Source of the DNA: Dyella flava
GTDB lineage: Bacteria; Pseudomonadota; Gammaproteobacteria; Xanthomonadales; Rhodanobacteraceae
Length of the DNA: 64,000 bases
NCBI RefSeq assembly: GCF_016904955.1
Contig: NZ_JADIKE010000032.1
Location: 62,001 to 126,000, forward strand
Reading direction: 5' to 3'
In this document: piece by piece, positions 36,721 to 46,393 of the stretch
Position numbering within the stretch: the first letter of the stretch is position 1
Layout: every line of letters begins with the position of its first letter
Notes under the pieces: model-generated
The model's input: only the letters and a program-made list of their open reading frames with translations
The model's database searches: none
Told to the model about the DNA's origin: nothing
Program-made: the position numbers and the translations under genes

Positions 36721-39700
36721 ATGTGGATTGTCTTACTGGCCTTACGCCGACCGTACACCTTCATCGTGCTGGCCCTGCTGCTGGCGATCATCGGCCCGCT
36801 GATGATCCGGCGCACGCCCACCGACATCTTTCCCAACATCAATATCCCGGTGCTGAGCATCGTCTGGACCTACAACGGTTTCTCCGCCGATGACATGGCC
36901 AACCGGATCACCACGCCGTTCGAGCGCGCGCTGACTTCCGACGTGGACAACATCGAGCACATCGAATCGCAGACCGTCAACGGCACGGCGGTGATCAAGG
37001 TGTATTTCCATCAGGGCGCGGACATCAATCGCGCGGTGGCCGAAGCGGTATCCAGCGCCCAGTCGATCATCCGCGTGCTGCCGCCGGGCACCTTGCCGCC
37101 CTTGGTGATCGCCTATAACGCGTCCACCGTACCGATCCTGCAGCTGGCGCTGTCCAGCCACACGCTGTCCGAGCAGCAGCTTTACGACCTCGGCAACAAC
37201 TTCATCCGCACCCAGCTGGCCACGGTGCAGGGCGCGGCGGTGCCGCTGCCGTTCGGCGGCAAGGTGCGCCAGATCATGGTGGACATCAACACCCAGGCCA
37301 TGCAGGCGCGAGACCTCTCGCCGCTGGATGTGGTGAACGCGGTCAACGCGCAGAACCTGATTCTTCCGGGCGGCACGGCGAAGATCGGTGCGCTGGAATA
37401 CAACGTCAACATGAACGCCAGCCCGGGCACCGTGGCCGAGCTCAACCAGATGCCGGTGAAGGCGACCCCGGGCGGCGTGATCTATTTGCACGACGTGGCG
37501 ACGGTGCGCGACGGCTTCGCGCCGCAGACCAACATCGTGCGCGTGAACGGCACGCGTTCGGCGCTGCTGCAAGTGGAGAAAAGCGGCGATGCGTCGACCC
37601 TGGACATCATCCGCAACGTCAAGGACCTGTTGCCGCAGATCGCCGCGGGCTTGCCGAAGGCGCTGCAGATCAAGCCGGTATCCGACCAGTCGATCTTCGT
37701 GAGTGCCGCGGTGGATGGCGTCGTGCGCGAAGGCTTGATCGCGGCCGGCCTGACCGCGGTGATGATCCTGCTGTTCCTGGGCAGCTGGCGTTCCACGCTG
37801 ATCATCGCCATCACCATTCCGCTGTCCGTGGTGACTTCGCTGATCGTGCTGTCCGCGCTCGGCCAGACCATCAACATCATGACGCTGGGCGGCCTGGCGC
37901 TGGCGGTGGGCATCCTGGTGGACGATGCCACGGTGGCGATCGAAGCCATCACCCATCATCGCGAATCGGGCAAGCCGCTGATGCAGGCGATCATCGATGC
38001 GTCCGCGCAGATCGCCTTGCCGACCCTGGTATCGACGCTGTCGATCTGCATCGTGTTCCTGCCGATGTTCCTGCTCTCCGGCGTGGCGCGCTATCTGTTC
38101 GTGCCGCTGGCCGAGGCGGTGGTGTTCGCGATGCTGGCGTCGTATTTCTTCTCGCGTACGCTGATTCCGACGCTGGCGATGTACATGCTCAAGCACGAAT
38201 CGCTGCAGAAGGAAGGTCGGGCAGGGCGATTCCAGGCGCTGAGCCGCCTGCAGCAGCGGTTCGAGCACGGCTTCGAATCGATACACGGCAAGTACCAGCG
38301 AGCCTTGCAGTTTGCGATGGCGCATCCGAAGCGCGTGGTGCTGACCTTCTTGCTGGTGTGCGGCGGCTCGCTGTTACTGATTCCCTTCCTCGGTCGCGAC
38401 TTCTTCCCAACCTCCGATACCGGCGAAATCCGGCTACACATGCGGGCGCGTACCGGCACGCGCATCGAACAGACCGCGCGCCTGGTCGATCTGGTCGAGC
38501 AGCGCATCCGCAGCGTCATTCCCTCCTCCGAGCTGGACACCGTGCTGGACAACATCGGCCTGCCGGTGAGCGGCATCAACATGACCTACGATTCGTCGTT
38601 GCCGGTCGGCTCGTCCGATGCGGACATCCTGGTCAGCCTGAAGGCCAATCACCGACCGACCGACCAATACGTCACGCTGCTGCGTGATCGTCTCAACCGG
38701 GAATTCCCCAGCATCACCTTTTCGTTCCTGCCCGCCGACATCATCAGCCAGACCCTGGATTTCGGCCTGCCGGCACCAATCGACGTGCAAGTGGTCGGCA
38801 AGGACAGCGCCGGCAACCGGGAGGTGGCGGACAGTCTTCTGCGTTCGTTCCGCACCGTGCCCGGCCTGGTCGACCCGCGCATCCAGCAGCCGGACGATGC
38901 ACCGTCGATCAATGTCGATGTCGATCGCGTCAAGGCGATCGAGGCGGGTTTCCAGCAGCGCACGATCGCGCAGGATCTGTTGATCGCGCTGTCCGGCAGC
39001 TCGCAGACCTCGCCCAATTTCTGGCTCAATCCCAAGAACGGCGTGAGCTATCCGCTGATGACGGAGGCGCCGCAATACACGATCGATTCCCTGCAGGCGC
39101 TGCGCAATATCCCGTTGAGCACACCTGTGGGTGCGCGCCCGCAAGGGCTGCCACCGATTCTGGGTTCGCTCAGCACCTTGTCGCGTACCGCACAGGACGC
39201 CGTAGTCTCGCATTACAACGTGCAGCCGGTGATCGATGTGTTCGCCGGTGTGCAGGGGCGCGATCTCGGCTCAGTCGCCAGTGATGTCGATTGCCTGGTC
39301 AAGCAGGCCCGGACGCATCTGCCGGCCGGTTCCAGCATCGTCGTACGCGGCGTGGTGCAGACCATGCAGTCCTCGTTCGAGGGCTTGCTGTTTGGCCTGC
39401 TGTTCGCGGTGATGCTGGTGTACGCACTGATGGTGGTGAACTTCCAGTCGTGGATCGATCCGCTGGTGATCATCAGCGGCTTGCCGGGCGCGCTCGCGGG
39501 TATCACCTGGATGCTGTATGTCACGCACACCACGGTCAGCGTGCCGGCCTTGACGGGCGCGATCATGTGCGTGGGCATCGCCACCGCCAACAGCATCTTG
39601 GTAGTGAGTTTTGCGCGCGAACGCCTGGCCGCCGGCGCCTCGCCGCTGGAGGCCGCACTCGAGGCCGGTGGCACGCGCTTCCGCCCCGTGCTGATGACCG

Positions 39701-39927
39701 CGCTCGCCATGCTGATCGGCATGTTGCCGATGTCGCTGGGCCTGGGTGATGGCGGCGAACAGAACGCACCGCTGGGGCGCGCCGTGATCGGCGGCCTGAT
39801 GTTCGGCACCGTTGCCACGCTGGTGTTCGTGCCGGTGGCATTCGCCGCCGTCCATCAGTGGCTGCGTGCGCGCCAGGGCAATCCAGGTGGCGTGCCGGCA
39901 CTTCCCGCACCGCATCCGTCGGTTTGA
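36721..39927 (+). CDS. RND efflux transporter permease (AcrB/MdtB-like)
   Basis: A proton-driven inner-membrane pump of 1068 residues that would trimerise and dock to the next two gene products. It has the two-fold RND layout: TM1 (PYTFIVLALLLAIIGPLMI), a large periplasmic loop, TM2-6 with VGILVDDATVAIE near 395 (the usual TM4 aspartate pair), then a second repeat from ~540 (PKRVVLTFLLVCGGSLLLIP) ending before a short Pro-rich tail. Start ATG 36721 gives the standard MWIVLLALRRPYTF opening. MFP and outer-membrane genes follow at 15- and 19-base gaps. Substrate is not deducible. Confidence 0.93.
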   Translation: MWIVLLALRRPYTFIVLALLLAIIGPLMIRRTPTDIFPNINIPVLSIVWTYNGFSADDMANRITTPFERALTSDVDNIEHIESQTVNGTAVIKVYFHQGADINRAVAEAVSSAQSIIRVLPPGTLPPLVIAYNASTVPILQLALSSHTLSEQQLYDLGNNFIRTQLATVQGAAVPLPFGGKVRQIMVDINTQAMQARDLSPLDVVNAVNAQNLILPGGTAKIGALEYNVNMNASPGTVAELNQMPVKATPGGVIYLHDVATVRDGFAPQTNIVRVNGTRSALLQVEKSGDASTLDIIRNVKDLLPQIAAGLPKALQIKPVSDQSIFVSAAVDGVVREGLIAAGLTAVMILLFLGSWRSTLIIAITIPLSVVTSLIVLSALGQTINIMTLGGLALAVGILVDDATVAIEAITHHRESGKPLMQAIIDASAQIALPTLVSTLSICIVFLPMFLLSGVARYLFVPLAEAVVFAMLASYFFSRTLIPTLAMYMLKHESLQKEGRAGRFQALSRLQQRFEHGFESIHGKYQRALQFAMAHPKRVVLTFLLVCGGSLLLIPFLGRDFFPTSDTGEIRLHMRARTGTRIEQTARLVDLVEQRIRSVIPSSELDTVLDNIGLPVSGINMTYDSSLPVGSSDADILVSLKANHRPTDQYVTLLRDRLNREFPSITFSFLPADIISQTLDFGLPAPIDVQVVGKDSAGNREVADSLLRSFRTVPGLVDPRIQQPDDAPSINVDVDRVKAIEAGFQQRTIAQDLLIALSGSSQTSPNFWLNPKNGVSYPLMTEAPQYTIDSLQALRNIPLSTPVGARPQGLPPILGSLSTLSRTAQDAVVSHYNVQPVIDVFAGVQGRDLGSVASDVDCLVKQARTHLPAGSSIVVRGVVQTMQSSFEGLLFGLLFAVMLVYALMVVNFQSWIDPLVIISGLPGALAGITWMLYVTHTTVSVPALTGAIMCVGIATANSILVVSFARERLAAGASPLEAALEAGGTRFRPVLMTALAMLIGMLPMSLGLGDGGEQNAPLGRAVIGGLMFGTVATLVFVPVAFAAVHQWLRARQGNPGGVPALPAPHPSV

Positions 39928-39942
39928 TTGGAGCAGACGCTC

Positions 39943-41085
39943 ATGACTCGCTTACGTCCCCGAAAGTTTGTATTCGTTGCCGCTGTCGTGGTGTGTACGG
40001 CGCTGGTGATCGGCGGCGTGCCGCGCCTGGTAGCGCGCGGCAAGGTTGCCAGGCAGACCCAGATGCTGAGCAAACCCACGGTTTCGGTGGTCACGCCCAC
40101 GCGTGCGCCTGCACAGCAACTGCTGGTGCTTCCCGGTGATATCCAGGCCTATCAGCGCGCCGGTATTTATGCGCGTACCAGCGGTTACCTGAAGCACTGG
40201 TACGCCGATATCGGCACTCACGTAAAAAGCGGTCAGCTACTGGCCGACATTGAAGCCCCCGAGATCGACGCGCAGCTCGACCAGGCACGTTCGGATGCGG
40301 CCATGGCATCGGCCAACTATCAGATCGCCAAGGTCACGGCGGAACGCTGGGAAGACATGCTCAGCAAGAACGCCGTGTCGAAGCAATCGGCCGAAGAGAA
40401 CGAGAGCATCATGCAGGCCAAGCAGGCCACGTTGGCGGCGGCGCTCGACAATGTGAAGCGGCTGGAACAGTTGCAGTCGTACGAAAAGGTGTATGCCCCA
40501 TTCGATGGCGTGATCACGGTGCGCAACGTCGACGTCGGCGCCTTGATCGATGCGGGCAACAGCGGTCCACCCGCTGCGTTGTTCGAACTGGCGGAAACCG
40601 ATCGCCTGCGCATCTTCGTCGACGTGCCTCAGGACGATGCCGCCTACATTGCGCCGGGCACCAAGGCACAACTCACGTTGCCGCAGTATCCCGGACGCAG
40701 CTTTGCCGGCACGGTGGCGCGCACAGCCGGTGCGATCGATCCGCGCAACCGCACGCTGCGCGTGGAAGTGGACATGGCCAATCCCGATGGCACGCTGCTG
40801 CCCGGCGCATTCGCCCAGGTCAGCCTGACGCTCACCAGCGCCAGCCCAGGTCTTTCACTTCCGGCCAATACCTTGCTGTTCCGCCCGCAGGGCGTGCAAG
40901 TCGCGGTGGTCGATGCCAGTGGCGTGGTGCGTCTGCGCACGGTGACGCTGGGGCGTGACTTCGGCACGCGCGTGGAAATCCGCAGCGGTCTGACCGGCAG
41001 CGAGCAGGTGGTGGTCAATCCCAGTGATGCGATCAGCGCAGGGCAGGCGGTCAGCATCGATCGCCAGCCTTCTCCATCAGCCTGA
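39943..41085 (+). CDS. RND periplasmic adaptor (membrane fusion protein)
   Basis: A 380-residue HlyD-type adaptor. An N-terminal membrane anchor (FVFVAAVVVCTALVIGGV) precedes the biotinyl-lipoyl halves (ARTSGYLKHWYADIGTHVKS and YAPFDGVITVRNVDVGALID). An alpha-helical hairpin lies between them (QLDQARSDAAMASANYQIAK ... AKQATLAAALDNVKRLEQL), followed by the beta-barrel domain. ATG 39943 has GGAG about nine bases upstream; a TTG at 39928 is possible. It bridges the pump and the outer-membrane channel. Confidence 0.93.
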   Translation: MTRLRPRKFVFVAAVVVCTALVIGGVPRLVARGKVARQTQMLSKPTVSVVTPTRAPAQQLLVLPGDIQAYQRAGIYARTSGYLKHWYADIGTHVKSGQLLADIEAPEIDAQLDQARSDAAMASANYQIAKVTAERWEDMLSKNAVSKQSAEENESIMQAKQATLAAALDNVKRLEQLQSYEKVYAPFDGVITVRNVDVGALIDAGNSGPPAALFELAETDRLRIFVDVPQDDAAYIAPGTKAQLTLPQYPGRSFAGTVARTAGAIDPRNRTLRVEVDMANPDGTLLPGAFAQVSLTLTSASPGLSLPANTLLFRPQGVQVAVVDASGVVRLRTVTLGRDFGTRVEIRSGLTGSEQVVVNPSDAISAGQAVSIDRQPSPSA

Positions 41086-41104
41086 TGGCGCGGAGAGAAC
41101 ACTC

Positions 41105-42559
41105 ATGAACATGCGCAAGCAACGAATCAGTCGTGTATGCCTTTTCGTCGCAGGTCTGAGCCTTGCGGGTTTGGCCGGATGCACGCCCGGTCCCGCCTAC
41201 GTGCGGCCATCGGTGAGTGTGCCGGCGCATTACAAAGAGGTATCGCCGGTTGATGCCAAGCCGCCACAAGGCTGGCTTTCCGCGCAGCCGAGCGACGCCG
41301 ATCGCGGTGAATGGTGGGACGTGTTCGGCGATCCTACCTTGAATGCGCTGGAAGCCAAGGTCACGGTTGGCAACCAGACGATCAAGAAGAGCCTGGCCGA
41401 TTTGCAGCAGGCGCAGGCGATGGTCGGCGTAGAGCGGTCCGCTTACATGCCGTTCGTCACCGCCGACGTCAGCGCTGACGTCAATCACACCTCGAAAGAC
41501 GTGGTCGGACGTTCGCTGGCCGGAAAAACCGTGCAGGACTATGCCATGGGCGTTACCGCTTCATGGGAGCCCGACCTGTTCGATCGCATCGGACACGCGG
41601 TGGATGCCGCCAAGGCGCGCGAGCAGGCGAGCGAAGAGGATCTGGCCTCGGTCAGCCTGAGCATGCATGCGGAGCTTGCGCTCGATTACGCCGACCTGCG
41701 CCAACTGGATGTGGAGGCGGCGTTGCTCGGGCAACTGGTGAACGATTACACGCAGGCCAAGGCGCTGGTGCAAACACAGTTCGACGGCGGCATTGCTTCC
41801 GAGTCGGAACTGCAGCAAGCCGAGACGCAACTGGAAGTGGCCAAGGCGCAGCTGATCGACCTGGGTGAAGCCCGCGCGCAGCGCGAACATGCCATCGCGG
41901 TATTGATGGGTATTCCGCCGGCGGATTTCACGCTGGCGCCGGTCCAGCAGCCCTTGCCGCTGCCGGTCATTCCACCGGGCCTGCCTTCCACTTTGTTGGA
42001 ACGGCGCCCCGATATTGCCGCGGCCGAACGCAGGGTGGCTGCGGCCAATGCGGATGTGGGCGAGGCGACATCGGCGTTCTTTCCCGACCTGGTGCTTTCC
42101 GCCAGCGGCGGTTTCGAGTCGTCGAAGTTCGCGCAATGGGCCACGCTGCCCAGCCGTTTCTGGGCGATCGGACCTGCGCTGGTCGGCACCTTGTTCGACG
42201 GTGGCCGCCGGCGCGAGGAGCTGTCCGCTGCGGAAGCGCGGCAGGATGCAGCGGCCGCGGACTATCGCCAGACCGTGCTGAGCGCATTCCAGGAAGTGGA
42301 AGACAACCTCGCTTCTGTGCACGTGCTTGCTGACGAATCGGTCGCCCAGCAACGCGCGGTCGATGCTTCCTCGCAGGCCGCGCAACTGGCGATGACGCGC
42401 TATCAGGATGGCGCTACCGATTACCTCGAAGTGGTGTCCACGCAAAGCGTGAACCTCGCGCAGACGCGCGCGCAGGTGGAACTGTCGCGACGCAGGTTCG
42501 CGGCGGATATACGGCTGATCAAAGCGCTGGGTGGGACGTGGAGCGGGCGCGATGAGTAG
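41105..42559 (+). CDS. RND outer-membrane factor lipoprotein (NodT/OprM family)
   Basis: A 484-residue TolC-like channel. The signal peptide ends in lipobox LAGLAGC with acylated C26, and GPAYVRPSVSVPAHYKE is the typical mature N-terminus. Two repeats of coiled-coil plus barrel strands follow (GVTASWEPDLFDRIGHAVDA and GPALVGTLFDGGRRREELSA), and it ends in LIKALGGTWSG. Start ATG 41105 overlaps nothing and gives MNMRKQ. It completes the tripartite pump encoded at 36.7-42.6 kb. Confidence 0.94.
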   Translation: MNMRKQRISRVCLFVAGLSLAGLAGCTPGPAYVRPSVSVPAHYKEVSPVDAKPPQGWLSAQPSDADRGEWWDVFGDPTLNALEAKVTVGNQTIKKSLADLQQAQAMVGVERSAYMPFVTADVSADVNHTSKDVVGRSLAGKTVQDYAMGVTASWEPDLFDRIGHAVDAAKAREQASEEDLASVSLSMHAELALDYADLRQLDVEAALLGQLVNDYTQAKALVQTQFDGGIASESELQQAETQLEVAKAQLIDLGEARAQREHAIAVLMGIPPADFTLAPVQQPLPLPVIPPGLPSTLLERRPDIAAAERRVAAANADVGEATSAFFPDLVLSASGGFESSKFAQWATLPSRFWAIGPALVGTLFDGGRRREELSAAEARQDAAAADYRQTVLSAFQEVEDNLASVHVLADESVAQQRAVDASSQAAQLAMTRYQDGATDYLEVVSTQSVNLAQTRAQVELSRRRFAADIRLIKALGGTWSGRDE

Positions 42560-42580
42560 TGCGAACGTGCGATGCCGCCA

Positions 42581-43186
42581 TCACCATTCCATGTCGGTGC
42601 TTTCGACTTCCATATACGTCCTGGCCCAAAGCGCCATCTGAATGTGCATCGATTTGCACCAGGCCTTGTGCATGGGAATGACATCGGATTCCTGATGCTC
42701 TTTGGCTTGCAGATAGGGCTTGATGGTCTCGTTCAGAACCGCCACGAAGGCGACGATATCGCTGTAAGGCACATACGGCGTGGAAACGACGTTGTCCGTT
42801 TGATTCTTCTTGAGGCTGGTGTGCCTGATCGCGATTTCCTGCTGGTAGTTGAGCCAGTCCTGGTCGTAGGGACGCAGGCAGGTATCCAGGATCCATTGCT
42901 GGAAGCGGCGATTGCTCCGCGCCAGGTAGTCCGGCAAGGGGGAGCCGTCGAGGCTTCGCGAATGCCGGGCGAGATGCGGGATGCCGGCAATGATGTTGGC
43001 GCGCCAGTGATTGACGATCTTCTCGACCTGATCTTCCAGCACCGCTCCGGCCATCCGCAGATAGTGCTCGTCCTGCTCGGTGAAACCCGCCGATATCCTT
43101 AGCCGCCGCAGATCATCGAGCGTGGCGGAGGCGACGGCGGACGCGCCATAGGTATAGCCGGGTATATCGTGCGCATTGCCATTCAT
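42581..43186 (-). CDS. Stand-alone protoglobin
   Basis: A 201-residue heme protein of the protoglobin/globin-coupled-sensor fold without any signalling domain. The proximal heme histidine is probably H122 in QEIAIRHTSLKKN, matching the RHT...KKN motif of archaeal protoglobins. The pre-A/Z helix (LRRLRISAGFTEQDEHYLRM) and the ending LWARTYMEVE also fit. Such proteins bind O2, CO or NO; physiological roles are poorly defined. It converges on the efflux operon and may be co-transcribed with the upstream SDR (60-base gap). Confidence 0.88.
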   Translation of the reverse strand: MNGNAHDIPGYTYGASAVASATLDDLRRLRISAGFTEQDEHYLRMAGAVLEDQVEKIVNHWRANIIAGIPHLARHSRSLDGSPLPDYLARSNRRFQQWILDTCLRPYDQDWLNYQQEIAIRHTSLKKNQTDNVVSTPYVPYSDIVAFVAVLNETIKPYLQAKEHQESDVIPMHKAWCKSMHIQMALWARTYMEVESTDMEW

Positions 43187-43246
43187 GCGAAACCCTCTTG
43201 AGTGAGGTGAGGCATGTGTCGCGGCGCCTGCTTCCGTTGGCTGTGC

Positions 43247-44071
43247 TTACTGATCGAATTGTGTCGCGGATGCGATCTCCCGCCAGCTGTCGATATCGTT
43301 TTTCAGTCGCGACAGCTTGACGTCAATGCGCGCATAGCAGTCTGGTCCAAGCGGCAAGCGCAAAGGCGGAGAAGGGGACTCCACGGCCTGGATGATGACG
43401 CGCACGGCTTTTGCGGGATCACCGGGTTGATTGCCGCTGCGGGAAGAAATATTGTCGCGCGCTTTCCCCGCGGTTTCGGCATAAGCGCCAACCAGCTTGC
43501 CGGCTTTTTTAATCGAGTCGGACGAAAGAAATTCAGTGCGGAAGTATCCGGGCTCAACGATGGTGACCTTGATGCCGAATGGCTTGAGTTCCAGATCAAG
43601 TGCCTCCGACAAGCCTTCCACGGCAAACTTCGCGGCGTTGTAAATCCCGAATCCCGGCGACCCGGTGATACCCCCGACGGAGGAGAAGTTCACGATGTGA
43701 CCGGCATGGTTCGCGCGAAAGTGCGGCAATACCGCACGGATCACATGAAGTGTCCCAAAGAAGTTGGTGGCAAACGTGGCCTGCGCTTCTTCAGCAGAAA
43801 CTTCTTCAACCGCGCCCACCATGCCAAATCCCGCATTGTTGACGACGACATCAATACGGCCGAGCTGCACAATGGCTCGCTTGATAACGTGTTCGGTCTG
43901 CTGCTCATCGGTGACATCCAGCTGCATCACCGTCAGGTTGTCGTGTGCCAGATCGGACGAACCATTGCGGGTGGTGCCCACCACGCGGTGACCACGCTTA
44001 AGCAGTTCCTCGCAAAGCGTCTTTCCAAAGCCGCGCGAAATGCCGGTGACAAACCAATGTTCGGTAGGCAT
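43247..44071 (-). CDS. SDR family oxidoreductase
   Basis: A 274-residue short-chain dehydrogenase/reductase. The cofactor loop TGISRGFGKT is at 9-18, NNAG at 78-81, and catalytic Ser130/131, Tyr144 and Lys148 (YNAAK). The length and the EPGYFRTEFL segment place it in the classical subgroup with an extended C-terminus often annotated as oxidoreductase/short-chain dehydrogenase. The N-terminal loop (SRGFG rather than SxGIG) is typical of that subgroup. Substrate unknown; surrounded by other SDR and redox genes. Confidence 0.9.
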   Translation of the reverse strand: MPTEHWFVTGISRGFGKTLCEELLKRGHRVVGTTRNGSSDLAHDNLTVMQLDVTDEQQTEHVIKRAIVQLGRIDVVVNNAGFGMVGAVEEVSAEEAQATFATNFFGTLHVIRAVLPHFRANHAGHIVNFSSVGGITGSPGFGIYNAAKFAVEGLSEALDLELKPFGIKVTIVEPGYFRTEFLSSDSIKKAGKLVGAYAETAGKARDNISSRSGNQPGDPAKAVRVIIQAVESPSPPLRLPLGPDCYARIDVKLSRLKNDIDSWREIASATQFDQ

Positions 44072-44132
44072 GACTGACTATCCTTATGGTAAGCGCGTAC
44101 GCGACTGTACCACCGAACCATCGGGGCGAAGG

Positions 44133-44852
44133 CTATTCGGAGTTGCTGGCTCCCAGGCTGGCCCCGCCGTCGGCATAGATGGTCTGCCCGGTAATGAAGC
44201 CCGCTTGATCGGAACACAGGAACGCAATCAGCGCGGCAATCTCCTGCGGTTTGCCCACACGCTTCATCGGAATTTGCGCGAGATAACGCGCTTCACCTTC
44301 GCTGCCAACCGGGTTGTTGCTACGAAACAGTTCCGTTTCGGTAGGGCCGGGTGCCACCGCATTGGCGGTAATGCCACGCGCAGCCTGTTCGACCGCGATC
44401 GTGCGCGTCATGCTCTCCAGTGCTGCCTTCGAGGCGGCGTAGCTGGTGCGAAACGGCAGGCCCTTGGTAACCAGGCTGGTGACGTTCACGACTCGTCCAA
44501 AGCCCGCTTCACGCATGTTGGGAAGAATGGCTTGGGTCAGGACCAGCGCAGGGCGCAGATTGATATCGAGCATGCTGCTGAAATCGCTCGCTGCGATAGC
44601 GCCGAACTGCTCCTGACGGGCTATCCCGGCATTGTTCACGATGCCGACCACGTCGCGTCGGGCCGCCAGCTGCTTGGCCAATTGTTCTGTCGCGGAGACG
44701 TCGGCCAGATCACAGCTCAGAAATTCTCCGGGGAAGTTATCGGCCGCATGACGCGCAACGCCGATGACGTGCCAGCCGGCGGTGGCGAGCATGTCGGCTG
44801 CGATGCGGCCAATACCCTTGGAGGCTCCGGTAACAACAATGCTTCGATGCAT
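44133..44852 (-). CDS. SDR family oxidoreductase (FabG-like)
   Basis: A 239-residue classical SDR. TGASKGIG is at 8-15, NNAG at 73-76, catalytic Tyr138 and Lys142 (YAASK), then a PGPTETEL segment and C-terminal TGQTIYADGGASLG. The pattern is close to 3-oxoacyl-ACP reductases, but no fatty-acid genes are near, so the substrate is open. It is 61 bases upstream of the next SDR. An intrinsic terminator at 44.92-44.96 kb separates it from the preceding CMD gene, so it likely has its own promoter in the ~60 bases before it. Confidence 0.9.
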   Translation of the reverse strand: MHRSIVVTGASKGIGRIAADMLATAGWHVIGVARHAADNFPGEFLSCDLADVSATEQLAKQLAARRDVVGIVNNAGIARQEQFGAIAASDFSSMLDINLRPALVLTQAILPNMREAGFGRVVNVTSLVTKGLPFRTSYAASKAALESMTRTIAVEQAARGITANAVAPGPTETELFRSNNPVGSEGEARYLAQIPMKRVGKPQEIAALIAFLCSDQAGFITGQTIYADGGASLGASNSE

Positions 44853-44903
44853 GAAATTTGAACTCGACGTGAGATAGGCGCGGGTTTTTCGAGAACCGCG
44901 CGT

Positions 44904-44958
44904 GCAAAAGAATTCGAGCGCTCCCGTAGCTGAGGGGAATCAGTCACGAGAGCGCTCG
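44904..44958 (-). terminator. Rho-independent terminator of the CMD gene
   Basis: On the minus strand CGAGCGCTC (44950-44958) pairs with GAGCGCTCG (44915-44923) through a 26-base loop, followed by AATTCTTTTG. It lies 11 bases beyond the stop of the CMD gene at 44969. Confidence 0.7.
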
Positions 44959-44968
44959 ATCAGCTTGG

Positions 44969-45547
44969 TCAGGCCGCGGCCTTGAGCTTGCCGGGGGCTT
45001 TCCATTCGGCGCCCTTCATGAAGTCGTCGAGCGGCGTTTCAGCAAGATGGTTGGTGTAGTTGGAGATCAGCTTGGTGGCCGCGATCACGAGCACGTCCAG
45101 CACCGCGCGATTGTCATAACCGGCCGCCTTGAACGCTTCCACCTCGGCCTGGCTCACCACGCCGCGGTTGCGCGTCACGAGAGCGGCAAAATGACGGAGG
45201 GCTTGCAGCTTGGCATCCGCAATCGGACGGCCTTCACGCACCGCGGCGATCGCGGCGTCTTCCACTTTGGCCATGCGTGACAGGTTGGAATGACCAGCCA
45301 TGCAGTACACGCACTCATTTTCATAGATCACCGACAGGTACGCGATATTGCGCTCCACCGGCGTAAAGCTGGTCTTCTCGGCGATCGTCCACAGCGTTGC
45401 GTAGGCTTCGAGCGCAGCGGGGCTCTCCGCCAGAACGCGATGCAGATTCGGGACAAAACCCCAGGCTTCCTGGACACCCTTCAGGATGTCTGCCGAACCG
45501 GCAGGAGCGGTAGCGATGTCATGAACCTGGAATGCATTGATAGTCAC
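44969..45547 (-). CDS. Carboxymuconolactone decarboxylase/AhpD-fold protein
   Basis: A 192-residue alkylhydroperoxidase-like protein. The redox motif is E78-C79-V-Y-C82-M-A-G-H86 (ECVYCMAGH), matching the ExxCxxC-H proton-relay arrangement of AhpD. Such proteins reduce peroxides or act as thiol oxidoreductases; true CMD decarboxylases lack the Cys pair. The gene follows an SDR (96-base gap) and ends in a strong terminator. Its neighbourhood suggests a role in electrophile or oxidant detoxification. Confidence 0.88.
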   Translation of the reverse strand: MTINAFQVHDIATAPAGSADILKGVQEAWGFVPNLHRVLAESPAALEAYATLWTIAEKTSFTPVERNIAYLSVIYENECVYCMAGHSNLSRMAKVEDAAIAAVREGRPIADAKLQALRHFAALVTRNRGVVSQAEVEAFKAAGYDNRAVLDVLVIAATKLISNYTNHLAETPLDDFMKGAEWKAPGKLKAAA

Positions 45548-45643
45548 GGGATTTCTCCTCAGATTTGTAGGCTGGTAGTGAGAGTGGTGGTTGAATGTGC
45601 TTCGATCAGCTTGGTGTGCAGGGCTACTGTGTAACGGGTCGCA

Positions 45644-46393
45644 TCACTGCGCCGTATAGCCACCGTCGACGGCGATGGATTGACCGGTGAGATAGCGAGC
45701 CTTGTCGCTGGCGAGGAAGAGAATGGTCTGGGCGATTTCATCGACCGTTGCGGCGCGCTTGGCCGGCATGGAGTTGAGGAAATTGGCCTTCGCGTCGCTA
45801 TCGTGGCCGGAGAAACGCTCCAGCATCTCCGTCTCGACCGGACCCGGTGCCACGGCGTTGACGCGCACCCCGGCGGCCGCGCCTTCCAGCGCCACGCTCT
45901 TGGTAAGACCTTCGACCGCATGCTTGCTGGCCGCGTAGATCGCAGCACCCGGAATGCCGACATGGCCGGCAATGGATGAGAGGTTGATGATCGAGCCGGC
46001 ACCCTGCGGGAGCATCACACGCATCTCGTGCTTGAGCGAGAGCAGCGCGCCAAGCACGTTGGTGGAAAAGGTGTTTTCGTAGGCCTCGGGGGTTTGATCC
46101 ACCACCGGGCCAAGCTCGCCTTCGGTGCCGGCGTTATTCACGGCCACATCGAGACGGCCAAAGCGTTCAATCGTCCGGTCGATCAGGTTGCGCACATCGG
46201 CTTCGTGGCGCACGTCGGCGCGGACGAATTCGACTTCTGCACCGAGCGCACGCAATTCGCCTGCCAGCGCATGACCGGCTTCTTCGCGGCGGCCACTCAC
46301 GACCAGGCGGGCGCCTTCTTTCGCGAAGGCAATTGCCGTGGCGCGGCCAATGCCAGCCAGGGCGCCCGTGATCAGAACGACTTTGGTATTCAT
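45644..46393 (-). CDS. SDR family oxidoreductase
   Basis: A 249-residue classical SDR. TGALAGIG is at 9-16, NNAG at 86-89, catalytic Ser139/140, Tyr153 and Lys157 (YAASK), then PGPVETEM and a C-terminal GQSIAVDGGYTAQ. It is divergent from the CMD gene at 46.7 kb and is followed by another AhpD-type gene, so the SDR/AhpD pairing occurs on both sides of this promoter region. Substrate unknown. Confidence 0.9.
   Translation of the reverse strand: MNTKVVLITGALAGIGRATAIAFAKEGARLVVSGRREEAGHALAGELRALGAEVEFVRADVRHEADVRNLIDRTIERFGRLDVAVNNAGTEGELGPVVDQTPEAYENTFSTNVLGALLSLKHEMRVMLPQGAGSIINLSSIAGHVGIPGAAIYAASKHAVEGLTKSVALEGAAAGVRVNAVAPGPVETEMLERFSGHDSDAKANFLNSMPAKRAATVDEIAQTILFLASDKARYLTGQSIAVDGGYTAQ

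Noticed and set aside
36742..38325. 527-codon open frame antisense to the RND permease
   Set aside because: Composition is Arg/His/Gln/Asp-rich as expected for the antisense of a GC-rich gene, it has no family signature, and the sense strand encodes a clear RND protein.
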